From Thalassospira lohafexi (GTDB taxonomy: Bacteria > Pseudomonadota > Alphaproteobacteria > Rhodospirillales > Thalassospiraceae), in the NCBI RefSeq assembly GCF_002844275.1, contig NZ_NXGX01000005.1, positions 186,001 through 250,000 of the forward strand: a DNA stretch of 64,000 nt, given 5' to 3'. Of the stretch, positions 52,717 to 61,557 are shown one piece after another (the stretch's first letter is position 1; every line of letters starts with the position of its first letter). The notes beneath the pieces were generated by a model. It saw nothing but the letters and a program-made list of their open reading frames with translations, made no database searches and was not told the DNA's origin. Position numbers and translations under genes: made by a program.

Positions 52717-52785
52717 GTTATCCTCCCTAATGCGTAACCAAATCCGGGCTCTTCACAACGCGGCACGGTTCGCAAAATGTTATTT

Positions 52786-52820
52786 ATGGTAGATATTTCA
52801 TTGATCGAAATATCTACCAT
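52786..52820. promoter_or_regulatory. Long palindromic operator, probably for the SorC-type regulator
   Basis: ATGGTAGATATTTC (52786-52799) and its exact complement GAAATATCTACCAT (52807-52820) with a seven-base spacer. It is in the promoter region of the CUT2/polyol operon. The perfect 14-base arms make chance unlikely; SorC-type regulators bind such long dyads. Confidence 0.75.
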
Positions 52821-53121
52821 CCATTTGGGTTGATCCCATTTCGGGAGTCAATATGAAATATATTTCAACCCATTGGTTCGACGTGTAACCGTTGATTACC
52901 AATGGTTAACTCTGCCTGAGAAAAATTTTCCAAAGCCTTCTTTGCCAAAGTTGATGGTCTTAAATTCGGTGTGATGTTTCGACGACGCGGCCCGAACTAA
53001 TGCCTTCACTGTGTTTTTCAAACACCATGAACAAAGCTTTCCACCGTTTGCAGCCCGGCTCTCGGTATGATCGCACGTCGATCAAATTGATCGATCAAAA
53101 CCACACAAACCCCAGAAACAA

Positions 53122-53151
53122 CAAAACCCAACCTTTTCAGGTTGGGTTTTG
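53122..53151. terminator. Strong bidirectional hairpin terminator
   Basis: CAAAACCCAACCT pairs with AGGTTGGGTTTTG around a four-base loop, with A- and T-rich ends on both sides. It would terminate the minus-strand FAH/TRAP operon arriving from the right, which has no nearer terminator. Confidence 0.8.
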
Positions 53152-53158
53152 AAAGTAA

Positions 53159-53235
53159 TGCTGCCCGTGGGAAAAACGAACTCCCACTCACTGAGCAAAA
53201 CAGATTTTGAGCACCCCGAATGTTCCGCAAAACAG
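53159..53235 (-). pseudogene. Degenerate tRNA-Leu segment (possible attachment-site scar)
   Basis: In the same orientation as the intact tRNA-Leu at 61235-61320, this stretch keeps TGCCC near the acceptor end, CGAACTCCCACTC of the T-arm and AAACAGATTTTGAG of the anticodon arm, with decay between and a shortened 5' part. It could not fold as a working tRNA. A partial 3' tRNA copy some 8 kb downstream of the intact gene is what integration of an island at the tRNA 3' end would leave. Confidence 0.65.
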
Positions 53236-53353
53236 GCCGCACACAACGGGCAACTCACCTGTCATTTTCTGACGTCAGAGCTCCGGCGTTTTAAAAATTT
53301 CTGACAGAGTTGACGTCATGAATGGCGTTAACCACAGATATCAGAACAAATTG

Positions 53354-54202
53354 TCATTGGTCATTTGCCACAACAGTCTGTCGCTGTGTGCCAAGCCCCT
53401 CGACAGACAGTTCGACAATATCACCAGCACTCAAAAAGCGCGGCGGTGTAAGGCCCAGACCGACACCTTCCGGCGTTCCGGTTGCAATAATATCGCCCGG
53501 CATAAGACGCATGAAGCCAGACATATAAGATATGATTTCCGCCACAGAGAAAATCATGTCGGCGGTTGAGCTGTTCTGCACCGTCTCGCCATTGACCGAA
53601 AGGCTTAAACCCAGATTTTGGGGATCGCCTGCTTCGTCGGGCGTGACCAGCCACGGGCCAAGCGGGCCGAAATTCGGGGCTGATTTTCCTTTGATCCATT
53701 GGCCGCCGCGCTCGATCTGATAGGCGCGCTCGCTGACATCGTTGATCGTACAAAAACCGGCAACGTAGTCCAGCGCTTCTTCTTGGCTGACATAACTGCA
53801 CGGGCGGCCGATGATGATGCCCAGTTCGACTTCCCAGTCGGTTTTCTCAGAGCCGCGCGGCAAAATGATAGGATCATTTGGCCCGCAAATGCTTGATGTT
53901 GATTTTGAAAAAAGAACGGGTTCTTTCGGCTCGGGATTGTTGGTTTCGCGCGCATGGCGGGCGTAATTCAATCCCACCGCATAAAAGTTGCGTGCCGCAC
54001 CAACGCACGGACCGATGCGCGTGGCGGGATCAATGATCGGCAAATCCGATAGATCGCGCTCCGCCAATGCCGCCAGTTGTTCGCAGGTCACGGTTTCTGG
54101 TGTGAAATCGGCAATCACGGCGGAAAGATCGCGTATGTTGCCTTCATAATCAAGGCATCCGGGCTTTTCACTTCCGATGGGGCCGTGGCGGAGAAACTTC
54201 AT
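53354..54202 (-). CDS. Fumarylacetoacetate hydrolase (FAH) family protein
   Basis: A 282-residue enzyme. The FAH core is visible as VGLNYARHARETN, PVLFSKSTSSICGPND, DWEVELGIIIGR (metal-binding Glu residues), FCTINDVSER and the C-terminal MPGDIIATGTPEGVG. The family hydrolyses or decarboxylates diketo- and oxo-acids, for example in nonphosphorylating sugar-acid routes. Its neighbours (GMC oxidase, TRAP transporter, hydroxyacid dehydrogenase) suggest a final C-C cleavage of an imported acid. Substrate unknown. Confidence 0.9.
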   Translation of the reverse strand: MKFLRHGPIGSEKPGCLDYEGNIRDLSAVIADFTPETVTCEQLAALAERDLSDLPIIDPATRIGPCVGAARNFYAVGLNYARHARETNNPEPKEPVLFSKSTSSICGPNDPIILPRGSEKTDWEVELGIIIGRPCSYVSQEEALDYVAGFCTINDVSERAYQIERGGQWIKGKSAPNFGPLGPWLVTPDEAGDPQNLGLSLSVNGETVQNSSTADMIFSVAEIISYMSGFMRLMPGDIIATGTPEGVGLGLTPPRFLSAGDIVELSVEGLGTQRQTVVANDQ

Positions 54203-54239
54203 ACTTCAGTCCTTTCAAAATGGTCTTTTAGGTGTGCGC

Positions 54240-55847
54240 TCAGGCAGAGCGCAAAATCATGTCGGCGGCTTTTTCCGCGATCATCACCACTGGTGACGCG
54301 GTGTTGCCCGATACGATGCGCGGCATGATCGACGCATCAACAACGCGCAGACCGGTCACACCGCGCACCCGCAATTGCGGGTCAACCACCGCAGCGTCAT
54401 CAACGCCCATGCGGCAGGTGCCAACGGGATGGAAAATGGTTGTGCCGATATCTCCGGCGGCACGCGCCAGACTGGCATCGTCTGTGATGTCCGCCCCCGG
54501 AAGGTTTTCGTGCGGGGCATATTTTTTCAATGCCGGCATGGTCATCAAGTTCCGCGCCTGACGCAGCGCGCAAACCGCAACCTCCACATCGCGACGGGCA
54601 CTAAGATAACGCGGTGAAATCTCGGGGTGTGCTGATGGTCCGGTGCTTGATATGTGGGTCGAACCACGGCTTTCGGGGCGCAGGTTGCACACCGATACCG
54701 TCACCGCCGGATAAGGATGAAGCGGCTCTCCCAGCTTGTCGGTGGACAGCGGCTGAATATGATATTCAAGATCCGGCGTTGCGATTTCCGCACTGCTTTT
54801 GGTGAAAATGCCAAACTGGCTGGGCGCCATGGATAACGGGCCCGACCGGTTCCACAAATAACGCGCCCCCATGCCGATTTTACCCGCCCATGAATTGGCG
54901 ACCTGATTAAGCGTGCGGGCATTTTCAACCCGGAAAATCATCCGCAGCTGTAGATGATCTTGCAGGTTTTCGCCAACATCGGGCATATCGCGATGCACAT
55001 CAATACCTGCATTTTTAAGGCGTTCACCCTGACCGATGCCCGATGCTTCAAGCAGTGCCGGGGAATGGATTGCACCAGCGGCAAGAATGATCTCCGATTT
55101 TGCCGTCGCCTGAAAAACAGAACCTTTATGCGTTATTGTCACGGCATTCGCGCGGCCATCCTCAAATGTGATTTTTTGAACATGGGCATGGGTTAGAAGG
55201 CGCAGATTGGGGCGTTTGAGAGCCGGTTTGAGAAAGGCCCGTGCCGCACTCCAGCGGCGCCCGGCATTCTGGTTAACCTCGAAATAACCGGCCCCCTCAT
55301 TATCACCGCCGTTAAAATCATCGGTCGGTGGCACGCCCATTTCTTGAGCGGCACGCTGAAAATCATCGAGCAGATCCCATTTAAGGCGTTGGCGGGCGAC
55401 TTTCCATTCGCCACCCTTGCCGTGGATTTTGCCATCCCCATCGGGCCGGTCCTGGGATCGGATAAAATACGGAAGGACATCATCCCAACCCCAACCGGTA
55501 TTTCCGATCTGTGCCCAGCCGTCATAATCGGCGGCCTGCCCGCGCATATAAATCATGCCGTTGATTGAGCTGCATCCACCCAGAACCTTGCCGCGCGGAT
55601 ACGCCAGCTGGCGCCCGTTCAAGCCTGCCTCTTTAGTGGTTTTCATCATCCAGTCGGTGCGCGGATTGCCCATGCAGTAGAGGTAGCCGACAGGAATGTG
55701 GATCCACGGATAATTGTCTTTGCCGCCTGCCTCAATAAGCAAAACGCGGTGGGCCGGGTTGTCGCTCAGCCGGTTTGCCAATACGCATCCAGCCGTACCC
55801 GCACCAATGATGATATAATCGTACTCGCCGTCTAAAGTGCGTGTCAT
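54240..55847 (-). CDS. GMC-family FAD oxidoreductase (choline dehydrogenase-like), second of two
   Basis: A 535-residue flavoprotein with [59 protein letters not shown] and [10 protein letters not shown] near the active-site His. It is highly similar over its length to the enzyme at 41097. It lies between the FAH-family gene and the TRAP permease, all on the minus strand with small gaps, so it probably oxidises the TRAP substrate or a derivative. Confidence 0.92.
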   Translation of the reverse strand: MTRTLDGEYDYIIIGAGTAGCVLANRLSDNPAHRVLLIEAGGKDNYPWIHIPVGYLYCMGNPRTDWMMKTTKEAGLNGRQLAYPRGKVLGGCSSINGMIYMRGQAADYDGWAQIGNTGWGWDDVLPYFIRSQDRPDGDGKIHGKGGEWKVARQRLKWDLLDDFQRAAQEMGVPPTDDFNGGDNEGAGYFEVNQNAGRRWSAARAFLKPALKRPNLRLLTHAHVQKITFEDGRANAVTITHKGSVFQATAKSEIILAAGAIHSPALLEASGIGQGERLKNAGIDVHRDMPDVGENLQDHLQLRMIFRVENARTLNQVANSWAGKIGMGARYLWNRSGPLSMAPSQFGIFTKSSAEIATPDLEYHIQPLSTDKLGEPLHPYPAVTVSVCNLRPESRGSTHISSTGPSAHPEISPRYLSARRDVEVAVCALRQARNLMTMPALKKYAPHENLPGADITDDASLARAAGDIGTTIFHPVGTCRMGVDDAAVVDPQLRVRGVTGLRVVDASIMPRIVSGNTASPVVMIAEKAADMILRSA

Positions 55848-55862
55848 GTCGGTACCTGGGAA

Positions 55863-57197
55863 TTAGTAAATTGCGATTGCCGGAAACAGGATCAGAAGGC
55901 CGACGGCCAGGACCTGAAGGCAAATGAACGGCGCAAGCGATCTGAATATCTCGCCAAGCGTGATGTCGGGCGGGGTCACGCTTTTCAGATAAAATGCGGC
56001 GGGCCCGAACGGCGGTGTCAGGAAAGAAACCTGCATGTTCATCGCAAACAACACACCAAACCAGACCGGATCATACCCAAGTTCAAGAATGATCGGCACG
56101 AAAATGGGCATGGTCAAAAGCGCGATGCCGACCCAGTCAAGAAACATGCCGAGGATGAAAAGAATCAGCATCATGAATAGGATGATCATCATGGGCTGAT
56201 CTGAAACGCCGGTAATCAGCTGCGAAATAAAGCGGATGCCGCCCATGAGATTATAAACGCCGACGAGTGCGCTTGCGCCGATGCCGATCCACATGATCAT
56301 TCCGACTGTTGCCAAGGTATGCAGTGCAGCATCCAGCAGCATGCGGAACGAGAATTCCCGGCGCAAAATGGTCGAAACAATCACACCTGCAACCCCGATG
56401 GCGGACGCCTCAGTGACCGAAGCAATGCCACCATAAATCGATCCCAGCACAGAAAATACGACTAGAAATGGTAAAACGAGACCACGCAGCAGCGGGAGGT
56501 TCTCGCGGAAAGATACACGCTCCACCGGCGTCGGCGGTGCGGCGTTCGGATCAAGATAGGAACGCAAGAGAACATAGGCGACATAAAGTCCGGCCAGCAT
56601 GAAACCCGGCAGGAAAGCCGCGGTGAAAAGATCACCGACCGAGATATTGGCCGTCAGGCCGTAAATGATCAGGACGATGGAGGGCGGCACCATTGTCCCC
56701 AGCGAACCACCGGCGCACACAACACCTATTGCCAGGCGCCGATTGTAGCCAAGGCGCAGCATCTGTGGCAGGGCGACAAGGCCGAGTAGTACAATTTCAC
56801 CGCCGATAATGCCGCTCATTGCCGCAAGAATGACAGCCACGAAAATCGTCTGGACGGCAACCCCGCCACGAAGGCGGCCGCCGACGAGTTTCATCGCGTC
56901 AAACAGGTCACGCGCAATGCCCGAACGGTCGAGGATTGCCGCCATCAGCACGAACATTGGCACCGAGACAAACACAAAGGATGACACGAAACTGTAAACG
57001 CGGCTGGTAATCAAAGGCACCGAGTTTGGGCCGAACCAGCCCACCGCAAAAATCAATGCGACAAACAGGGTCACCATGGCAAGCGGCGTTCCGGTCAACA
57101 ACAGCACAACCAGAAGGGCGAACATCAGCAATGTTCCCCAACCGATCCCCAGTGCCTTGAGGTTCAGTCCAAGATCAAGAAGGTCAAACATTGTCAT
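55863..57197 (-). CDS. TRAP transporter large permease subunit (DctM family)
   Basis: A 444-residue membrane protein of usual family length: LLTGTPLAMVTLFVALIFAV, FVSVPMFVLMAAILDRSGIA, GAMSGIIGGEIVLLG-like segment (LAAMSGIIGGEIVLLGLVAL), and LTPPFGPAAFYLKSVTPPDI at the end. Its start overlaps the small-subunit stop by 14 bases. It is the transport channel of a second TRAP system, distinct from the hut-linked one. Confidence 0.93.
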   Translation of the reverse strand: MTMFDLLDLGLNLKALGIGWGTLLMFALLVVLLLTGTPLAMVTLFVALIFAVGWFGPNSVPLITSRVYSFVSSFVFVSVPMFVLMAAILDRSGIARDLFDAMKLVGGRLRGGVAVQTIFVAVILAAMSGIIGGEIVLLGLVALPQMLRLGYNRRLAIGVVCAGGSLGTMVPPSIVLIIYGLTANISVGDLFTAAFLPGFMLAGLYVAYVLLRSYLDPNAAPPTPVERVSFRENLPLLRGLVLPFLVVFSVLGSIYGGIASVTEASAIGVAGVIVSTILRREFSFRMLLDAALHTLATVGMIMWIGIGASALVGVYNLMGGIRFISQLITGVSDQPMMIILFMMLILFILGMFLDWVGIALLTMPIFVPIILELGYDPVWFGVLFAMNMQVSFLTPPFGPAAFYLKSVTPPDITLGEIFRSLAPFICLQVLAVGLLILFPAIAIY

Positions 57198-57783
57198 GCC
57201 CTTTTGGCGCTTTGGTGCCGCGTGCGTAATTGAACGTCAGGATGAGAAACTGGAAACTCATGGTAACGAGCACGCATAGCAGGAACATTTTCAAAACGGC
57301 GGGTGCCGGTGAGTTCCAGGCACTTCCGCTGGTTTCCAGAGCGAAGCTACCGTCTGGGCGGAACATCGCCTTTTTAACCATCAACCACGAGGCCCATGCG
57401 AAAAACAGGCTGGCCCCCAGACAGGCGATTGAAATGACCACATCGAGCACATGGCGCACAGGCGACCTGACAACATCATAAATCAGGACAACGCGGATAT
57501 GCGTATTGCGTGCAACACAGTAAAGCCCGCCAAAGATAAAGGTGAGCGCACTTAAGAATATGGTTGTCTCATGCGCCCATATCGTCGGCCGATTGAACAC
57601 GTAACGCAGGAAAACCTCGGTTACGAGAATCGCCATGGCCGCAAGGATACAGACCGCAAATACGCGGGCGGCGACTGTTATGGCGCGTCCAAGCCATCCG
57701 GCCTGCGACAGGGCTTCTGGTTGAGGCGCATCGGTTTGCAGCATATCGGGTACGGTAGGTTTATGATCGAGGGGCGCGGACAT
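57184..57783 (-). CDS. TRAP transporter small permease subunit (DctQ family)
   Basis: A 199-residue protein with a polar N-terminal extension of about 30 residues, then four helices. The motif FLRYVFNRPTIWAHETTIFL is the DctQ signature, followed by ARNTHIRVVLIYD. It is separated from the binding-protein gene by 75 bases containing a hairpin. Confidence 0.88.
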   Translation of the reverse strand: MSAPLDHKPTVPDMLQTDAPQPEALSQAGWLGRAITVAARVFAVCILAAMAILVTEVFLRYVFNRPTIWAHETTIFLSALTFIFGGLYCVARNTHIRVVLIYDVVRSPVRHVLDVVISIACLGASLFFAWASWLMVKKAMFRPDGSFALETSGSAWNSPAPAVLKMFLLCVLVTMSFQFLILTFNYARGTKAPKGHDNV

Positions 57784-57824
57784 GGCTGGCCAATCGTTTC
57801 AATCGGAGTGATGATCGGAAAATA

Positions 57825-57849
57825 TCCGGGCGCGATCAACGCGCCCGGA
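57825..57849 (-). terminator. Hairpin between TRAP binding-protein and small-permease genes
   Basis: TCCGGGCGCG pairs with CGCGCCCGGA around a five-base loop, followed on the minus strand by TATTTTCC. It resembles a weak intrinsic terminator and is in the same place as the hairpin of the other TRAP operon. Confidence 0.65.
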
Positions 57850-57858
57850 AGCATTGTG

Positions 57859-58875
57859 TCAGTCCAACAGACCTTGCGATTCCAGATATTCGGTCAGCAA
57901 ATCGTAGACCTTTTGCGCATTTTCAGAGCTCGCAGCGACTTTTGACCACTGGTCCATTGCAATGGTACGGAATTTTGCGCGTTCTTCGGCCGGCCAGTTG
58001 TGAACGGTGATGGATGGATCTGCTTTTGCTTCAGCCACAGCTTTCAGATCATTCATCGACAATTGGGCAACGGCGTCCTGCGCAAAGTCACGCACGGAAA
58101 CGGTCATGATCTCCTGCAGGTCTTCGGGCATCGAATTCCATTTCTCAAGGTTCATCGCCACCTCAACCAGCGGCATGGAATGGAATCCTGGATAAACGGG
58201 GTGAACGGCAACCTTGTGCAGGCCCTGCTGATGGTTGGTTGAAAACACCGTGGAATCGGCGGCATCAATCACGCCCTTGTCGAGCGAGGTATAGACTTCC
58301 GAATAGGGCAGGTTCACGGGAACGGCACCCGCAGCGGCAAAGACTTCCTGAATGAGCCCTTCGGGTGCGCGCACTTTGAGGCCTTTAAGATCGGCAACCC
58401 CGTCAAGCGGGCGGTCAGACACAAAGCCTTCAAGGCCGGTTGTGGTCGCGCCGACAAAATGCAGGCCGTAAGGTTCTTCAAGTTCGTTCATCAACTCATA
58501 GCCACCGCCATAATTGATGAAACGGAACATTTCATCAGGCGAGGACCATGCGCCGATCGGATTGGCGACAAGGCCAAATGCCGGGTCCTTGCCTGAAAAA
58601 TAGCTCACATCGGTGATGTGGCCATCGAGAATACCGGAGCCGACAGCTTCCTGTGTCTCGCTGTAATTAACAACCGCGCCAACCGGCAGAAGTTCGATGG
58701 CAATACGCCCGCCCGACATTTTATTAACGCGTTCGGTCCACTCTTTTTGAATGGCGAAGTTGGGGTTTCCGGCCGGATCAACCGACTGGAATGTAAGATC
58801 AAATTCCTGTGCTGCGGCTGTGGTGCCACTCATCAGAAGTGCTGCAAAAGCAACGCCGAGATATGTTTTTTTCAT
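57859..58875 (-). CDS. TRAP transporter periplasmic binding protein (DctP family)
   Basis: A 338-residue protein with a Sec signal (MKKTYLGVAFAALLMSG, cleavage near AAAQE). Mature motifs: NFAIQKEWTERVNKMSGGRI, the substrate-arginine region LKGLKVRAPEGLIQE and LPYSEVYTSLDKGVIDAADS. GGGAGGAAAATATT precedes the ATG at 58875. Family ligands are usually carboxylates held by the conserved Arg; the specific one is unknown. Confidence 0.92.
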   Translation of the reverse strand: MKKTYLGVAFAALLMSGTTAAAQEFDLTFQSVDPAGNPNFAIQKEWTERVNKMSGGRIAIELLPVGAVVNYSETQEAVGSGILDGHITDVSYFSGKDPAFGLVANPIGAWSSPDEMFRFINYGGGYELMNELEEPYGLHFVGATTTGLEGFVSDRPLDGVADLKGLKVRAPEGLIQEVFAAAGAVPVNLPYSEVYTSLDKGVIDAADSTVFSTNHQQGLHKVAVHPVYPGFHSMPLVEVAMNLEKWNSMPEDLQEIMTVSVRDFAQDAVAQLSMNDLKAVAEAKADPSITVHNWPAEERAKFRTIAMDQWSKVAASSENAQKVYDLLTEYLESQGLLD

Positions 58876-58974
58876 AATATTTTCCTCCCTGATTAAAGCA
58901 TGTTTTAGCGATCCCATGCCTTTGGACCATTTAGCAAGTCAGTTCGTAAGTCAGACTGTCTGCCTGCGCCAAGA

Positions 58975-60012
58975 TTAGCTAGCTTGGCTCAAACGGGTTT
59001 GCGCCGGTGCGTTAACCAGATTGCGTAACGTACCGTCGCGCAGATATTGCATTGCGGTTTCAACCGAGAGGCGGCGCGCGTCCGCCACACTTTCAGGGCT
59101 CGACCATGCCGCATGCGGTGTCAAAAACAATCGCTCGCCGACAATTGGATCCTTGCCATTGGCATAGGCCAGCGCGATTGCATCTTCGGCGGCAGGCGGT
59201 TCGACCGGCAGCACATCAATACCCGCACCGGCGATCGTGCCGTTTCGCAAGGCATCAAGCAGTGCCTCAATATCGATAATCGCGCCGCGTGCGGTGTTGA
59301 TCAGTATCGCATGGGGCTGCATCGCGGCCAGCCTTTCGGCGTTGATCATCTTGTGGCTTTCAGCAGTCAGCGGGCAATGCAGGCTGACAACATCACTTTG
59401 CCCTAAAAGGTCTTCAAGCCGGTCACAGCGGTCGACACCGGCGGCAATTTCAGTACCTCTTGATACCAGCGGGTCATATGCCAGGACGCGCATGCCGAAT
59501 GCTTTTGCCCGAAGGGCCGTGGCAATACCAATGCGGCCAAGACCGACTACGCCAAATGTTTTGCCACGAAGCCGGGCCAGCAGCGGGGCGCGGGCATGGT
59601 CAAATCCGCCGCGTGGCGAGTCCATCAGGTTTCTGTGGTACGAACCGATACCACGGCGCATCGTCAGCATCAGCGCGATGGCATGATCGGCAACCTCGCT
59701 TGTGCCGTAGTCCGGCGTGTTGCACACAGGAATGCCCGCTTCGGCTGCGGCATCCAGATCAATATGATCAAATCCGACACCGGCGCGCACAATGATCTGG
59801 CAACGGGCAAGCTTTGCAATCACCTCGCGGGTAACCGGCATTTCATGCCACACCACCATCGCATCGCATGTGCCCAGCACATCGGTCGGAATATTTTCCG
59901 GCAAACGTTCCCGGAAAATATTCCAGTCGACCTGATCACCGGCCGTGCGGCGCTCAATCTGCGCGTCGTCTGGATATTGGGCATCGGGTGTGAGTAGGCG
60001 GAAGCGTGACAT
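58975..60012 (-). CDS. D-isomer 2-hydroxyacid dehydrogenase (C-terminal-binding-protein/PGDH type)
   Basis: A 345-residue NAD-linked dehydrogenase: Rossmann site FGVVGLGRIGIATALRAKAF, catalytic Arg in NTARGAI, Glu in DVLPVEPP and His in LTPHAAWSSPE. Substrate-domain part RAGVGFDHIDLDAAAEAGI is conserved. It interconverts 2-hydroxy and 2-oxo acids. Start at 60012 with AGAGG upstream. It is the first gene of the minus-strand unit, divergent from the GntR regulator across a perfect palindrome. Confidence 0.92.
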   Translation of the reverse strand: MSRFRLLTPDAQYPDDAQIERRTAGDQVDWNIFRERLPENIPTDVLGTCDAMVVWHEMPVTREVIAKLARCQIIVRAGVGFDHIDLDAAAEAGIPVCNTPDYGTSEVADHAIALMLTMRRGIGSYHRNLMDSPRGGFDHARAPLLARLRGKTFGVVGLGRIGIATALRAKAFGMRVLAYDPLVSRGTEIAAGVDRCDRLEDLLGQSDVVSLHCPLTAESHKMINAERLAAMQPHAILINTARGAIIDIEALLDALRNGTIAGAGIDVLPVEPPAAEDAIALAYANGKDPIVGERLFLTPHAAWSSPESVADARRLSVETAMQYLRDGTLRNLVNAPAQTRLSQAS

Positions 60013-60058
60013 AAGGACCTCTTCGGGGTTCATCGGCATCAGGTATCATCAAATCGTC

Positions 60059-60076
60059 ATTCTAGAATTCTAGAAT
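60059..60076. promoter_or_regulatory. Perfect 18-bp palindrome, probable GntR operator
   Basis: ATTCTAGAATTCTAGAAT lies between the divergent dehydrogenase and GntR genes. It is fully symmetrical and also contains an internal repeat of TTCTAGAA. Position and symmetry suggest an operator bound by the adjacent FCD-type regulator. Confidence 0.75.
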
Positions 60077-60189
60077 TTTAATGACTTGTCAACTGTGATT
60101 CTTTGGTGTTTGATAGCTGAGCAAAATCAGGGGATTGATGGCAATTGTTGCCCTCACGGAACTGATCTGAAAATGCGAAGGAGAGTGCT

Positions 60190-60885
60190 GTGTCGCTCAC
60201 TCAAGAGGCTTGTGAACGACTTCGCGGTGCGATCGTGTCGGGCAAGCTTGAATTTGGCGAGCGGCTGTCCGAGGAGCAGATTGCCCGTGCGCTGGGCATG
60301 AGCAAAGCACCCGTGCGCGCGGCGTTCACAGATCTGCGCGATATGGGGCTGGTCAGCATTGTGCCGCAGGCCGGGACGTATGTTTTTACGCCCACGCCGC
60401 AGGACGTCAAAGAGATGAGCCATTTTCGCGCAATGCTGGAGCGCGAGGCACTCGGCAGCGCGTTGGTGCGTGACCCGGACGGTCTTGTGCAAGGGCTTTC
60501 AGCGGCGATCGTGCAAATGCAGCACGCGATTGATGTTCAGGAATTCACGCTCTATAGCCGTGCGGACAGTGCATATCACCGTGTGATCCTGCGTCATGCT
60601 GGCAACCGCTATCTGGAAAAAGCCTATGATCTGACGGCTACGGCGCTGGAAGCTCTGCGCGCCCATTTGCAATCGGGTGCAGGGGATTTCTGGCAGCGCT
60701 CCTTTGCCGAACACACGCAGATGCGCGATTTGATGGCGAAACGCCAGTTTGATGACGCGCAGGCCTTGCTCGAAGAGCACATTCTGGTGATCAACCGGTC
60801 GATTTCACTGCCGTCTGCGAACATCAACCAGCGGACCAAAAGCCGCCGACGCTCTGATGAAGAGTATGCAATGTTGCTGTCGTAA
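60190..60885 (+). CDS. GntR-family regulator with FCD effector domain
   Basis: A 231-residue regulator. The winged helix reads LRGAIVSGKLEFGERLSEEQ-like sequence and LGMSKAPVRAAFTDLRDMGL; the all-helical FCD domain has FRAMLEREAL, then metal/ligand-binding residues in DSAYHRVILRHAGNRYL and RSFAEHTQMRDLM. GTG start with GAAGGAGAG upstream. It is probably the local switch for the TRAP/GMC/FAH operon, with an acid as effector. Confidence 0.92.
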   Translation: MSLTQEACERLRGAIVSGKLEFGERLSEEQIARALGMSKAPVRAAFTDLRDMGLVSIVPQAGTYVFTPTPQDVKEMSHFRAMLEREALGSALVRDPDGLVQGLSAAIVQMQHAIDVQEFTLYSRADSAYHRVILRHAGNRYLEKAYDLTATALEALRAHLQSGAGDFWQRSFAEHTQMRDLMAKRQFDDAQALLEEHILVINRSISLPSANINQRTKSRRRSDEEYAMLLS

Positions 60886-61234
60886 TCACTTTTATCGCGC
60901 TCGTGGGAGATAATGGATACTCGCGTGCGCTCTGCTATCTGCGGCTTGTGCAAAAAAGGCTTTGAGATTTCGCGCCGAAGGTCACGAAGGTGAAGAAAAC
61001 CTTGAGACAGTCTATGCAATAACCGACAACAATGGCTCCAGGTAAGCAACGAACCGTCGATATCACCTCAAATGCCAAGACTAAACACCTAGAGTATCAG
61101 CGTATTATTTCACTACGAAATGCGGGAAATTTAAGCCCCGTCGAGCCATCTTTGAGAAAGCGCCCCGAAACACCGATACGGAATGAGCGTGTCTGGCGCA
61201 ATTATCACATCGCTGAAAGCAAGGGAAAGTGTGA
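60886..61234. other. Intergenic region between gntR and tRNA-Leu, no gene seen
   Basis: Only short frames with poor composition. It would be the integration-proximal end of the proposed island, but no integrase gene or clear remnant of one can be read here. Confidence 0.55.
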
Positions 61235-61320
61235 TGGTGCCCCCGGGGAGAATCGAACTCCCACTCTCAAAGAGAAACAGATTTTGAGTCTGCCGCGTCT
61301 ACCAATTCCGCCACAGGGGC
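61235..61320 (-). tRNA. tRNA-Leu (anticodon CAA)
   Basis: Reading the minus strand from 61320: acceptor GCCCCTG pairs with CGGGGGC, the D-arm contains GGAATTGGTAGACGC, the anticodon loop is CTCAAAA (anticodon CAA), a long variable arm follows as in class II leucine tRNAs, and the T-arm carries GTTCGATTC. Discriminator A and an encoded CCA end at 61235. A decayed copy of its 3' part is at 53159-53235. Confidence 0.95.
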
Positions 61321-61557
61321 AGGCTATATGGGTGCATGCTGCACCCCCATCAACGGGCGGGATAATAGCTGTAATTTTCGTGGGGTCAATGGGGGTTTAT
61401 GCAAAAATGCAAGGATCCAGTCCACAATGAACTGCAGCGTTGCGATTAGGGGCAAAATACGCTTTGATCGGCGCGTATTTGGCGGGTAAAAACCCGGCAC
61501 ATGTCAAATTTCGATCAACTCATAAAATAACACTTAGATTTAGAAGGCGCACCCGCC

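Larger units (their letters stand above)
52821..53353. other. Intergenic region without a gene, holding a terminator and a tRNA-Leu-like scar
   Basis: No credible coding frame. It contains AT-rich promoter-side sequence, a strong hairpin (53122-53151), a degenerate tRNA-Leu segment (53159-53235), and two palindromic TGACGTCA octamers at 53270-53277 and 53311-53318. The hydrolase gene ends at its right edge. Confidence 0.7.

Noticed and set aside
61032..61430. 132-codon plus-strand frame around the tRNA-Leu
   Set aside because: It runs through the complement of the tRNA gene, and its sequence is low in protein-like features.
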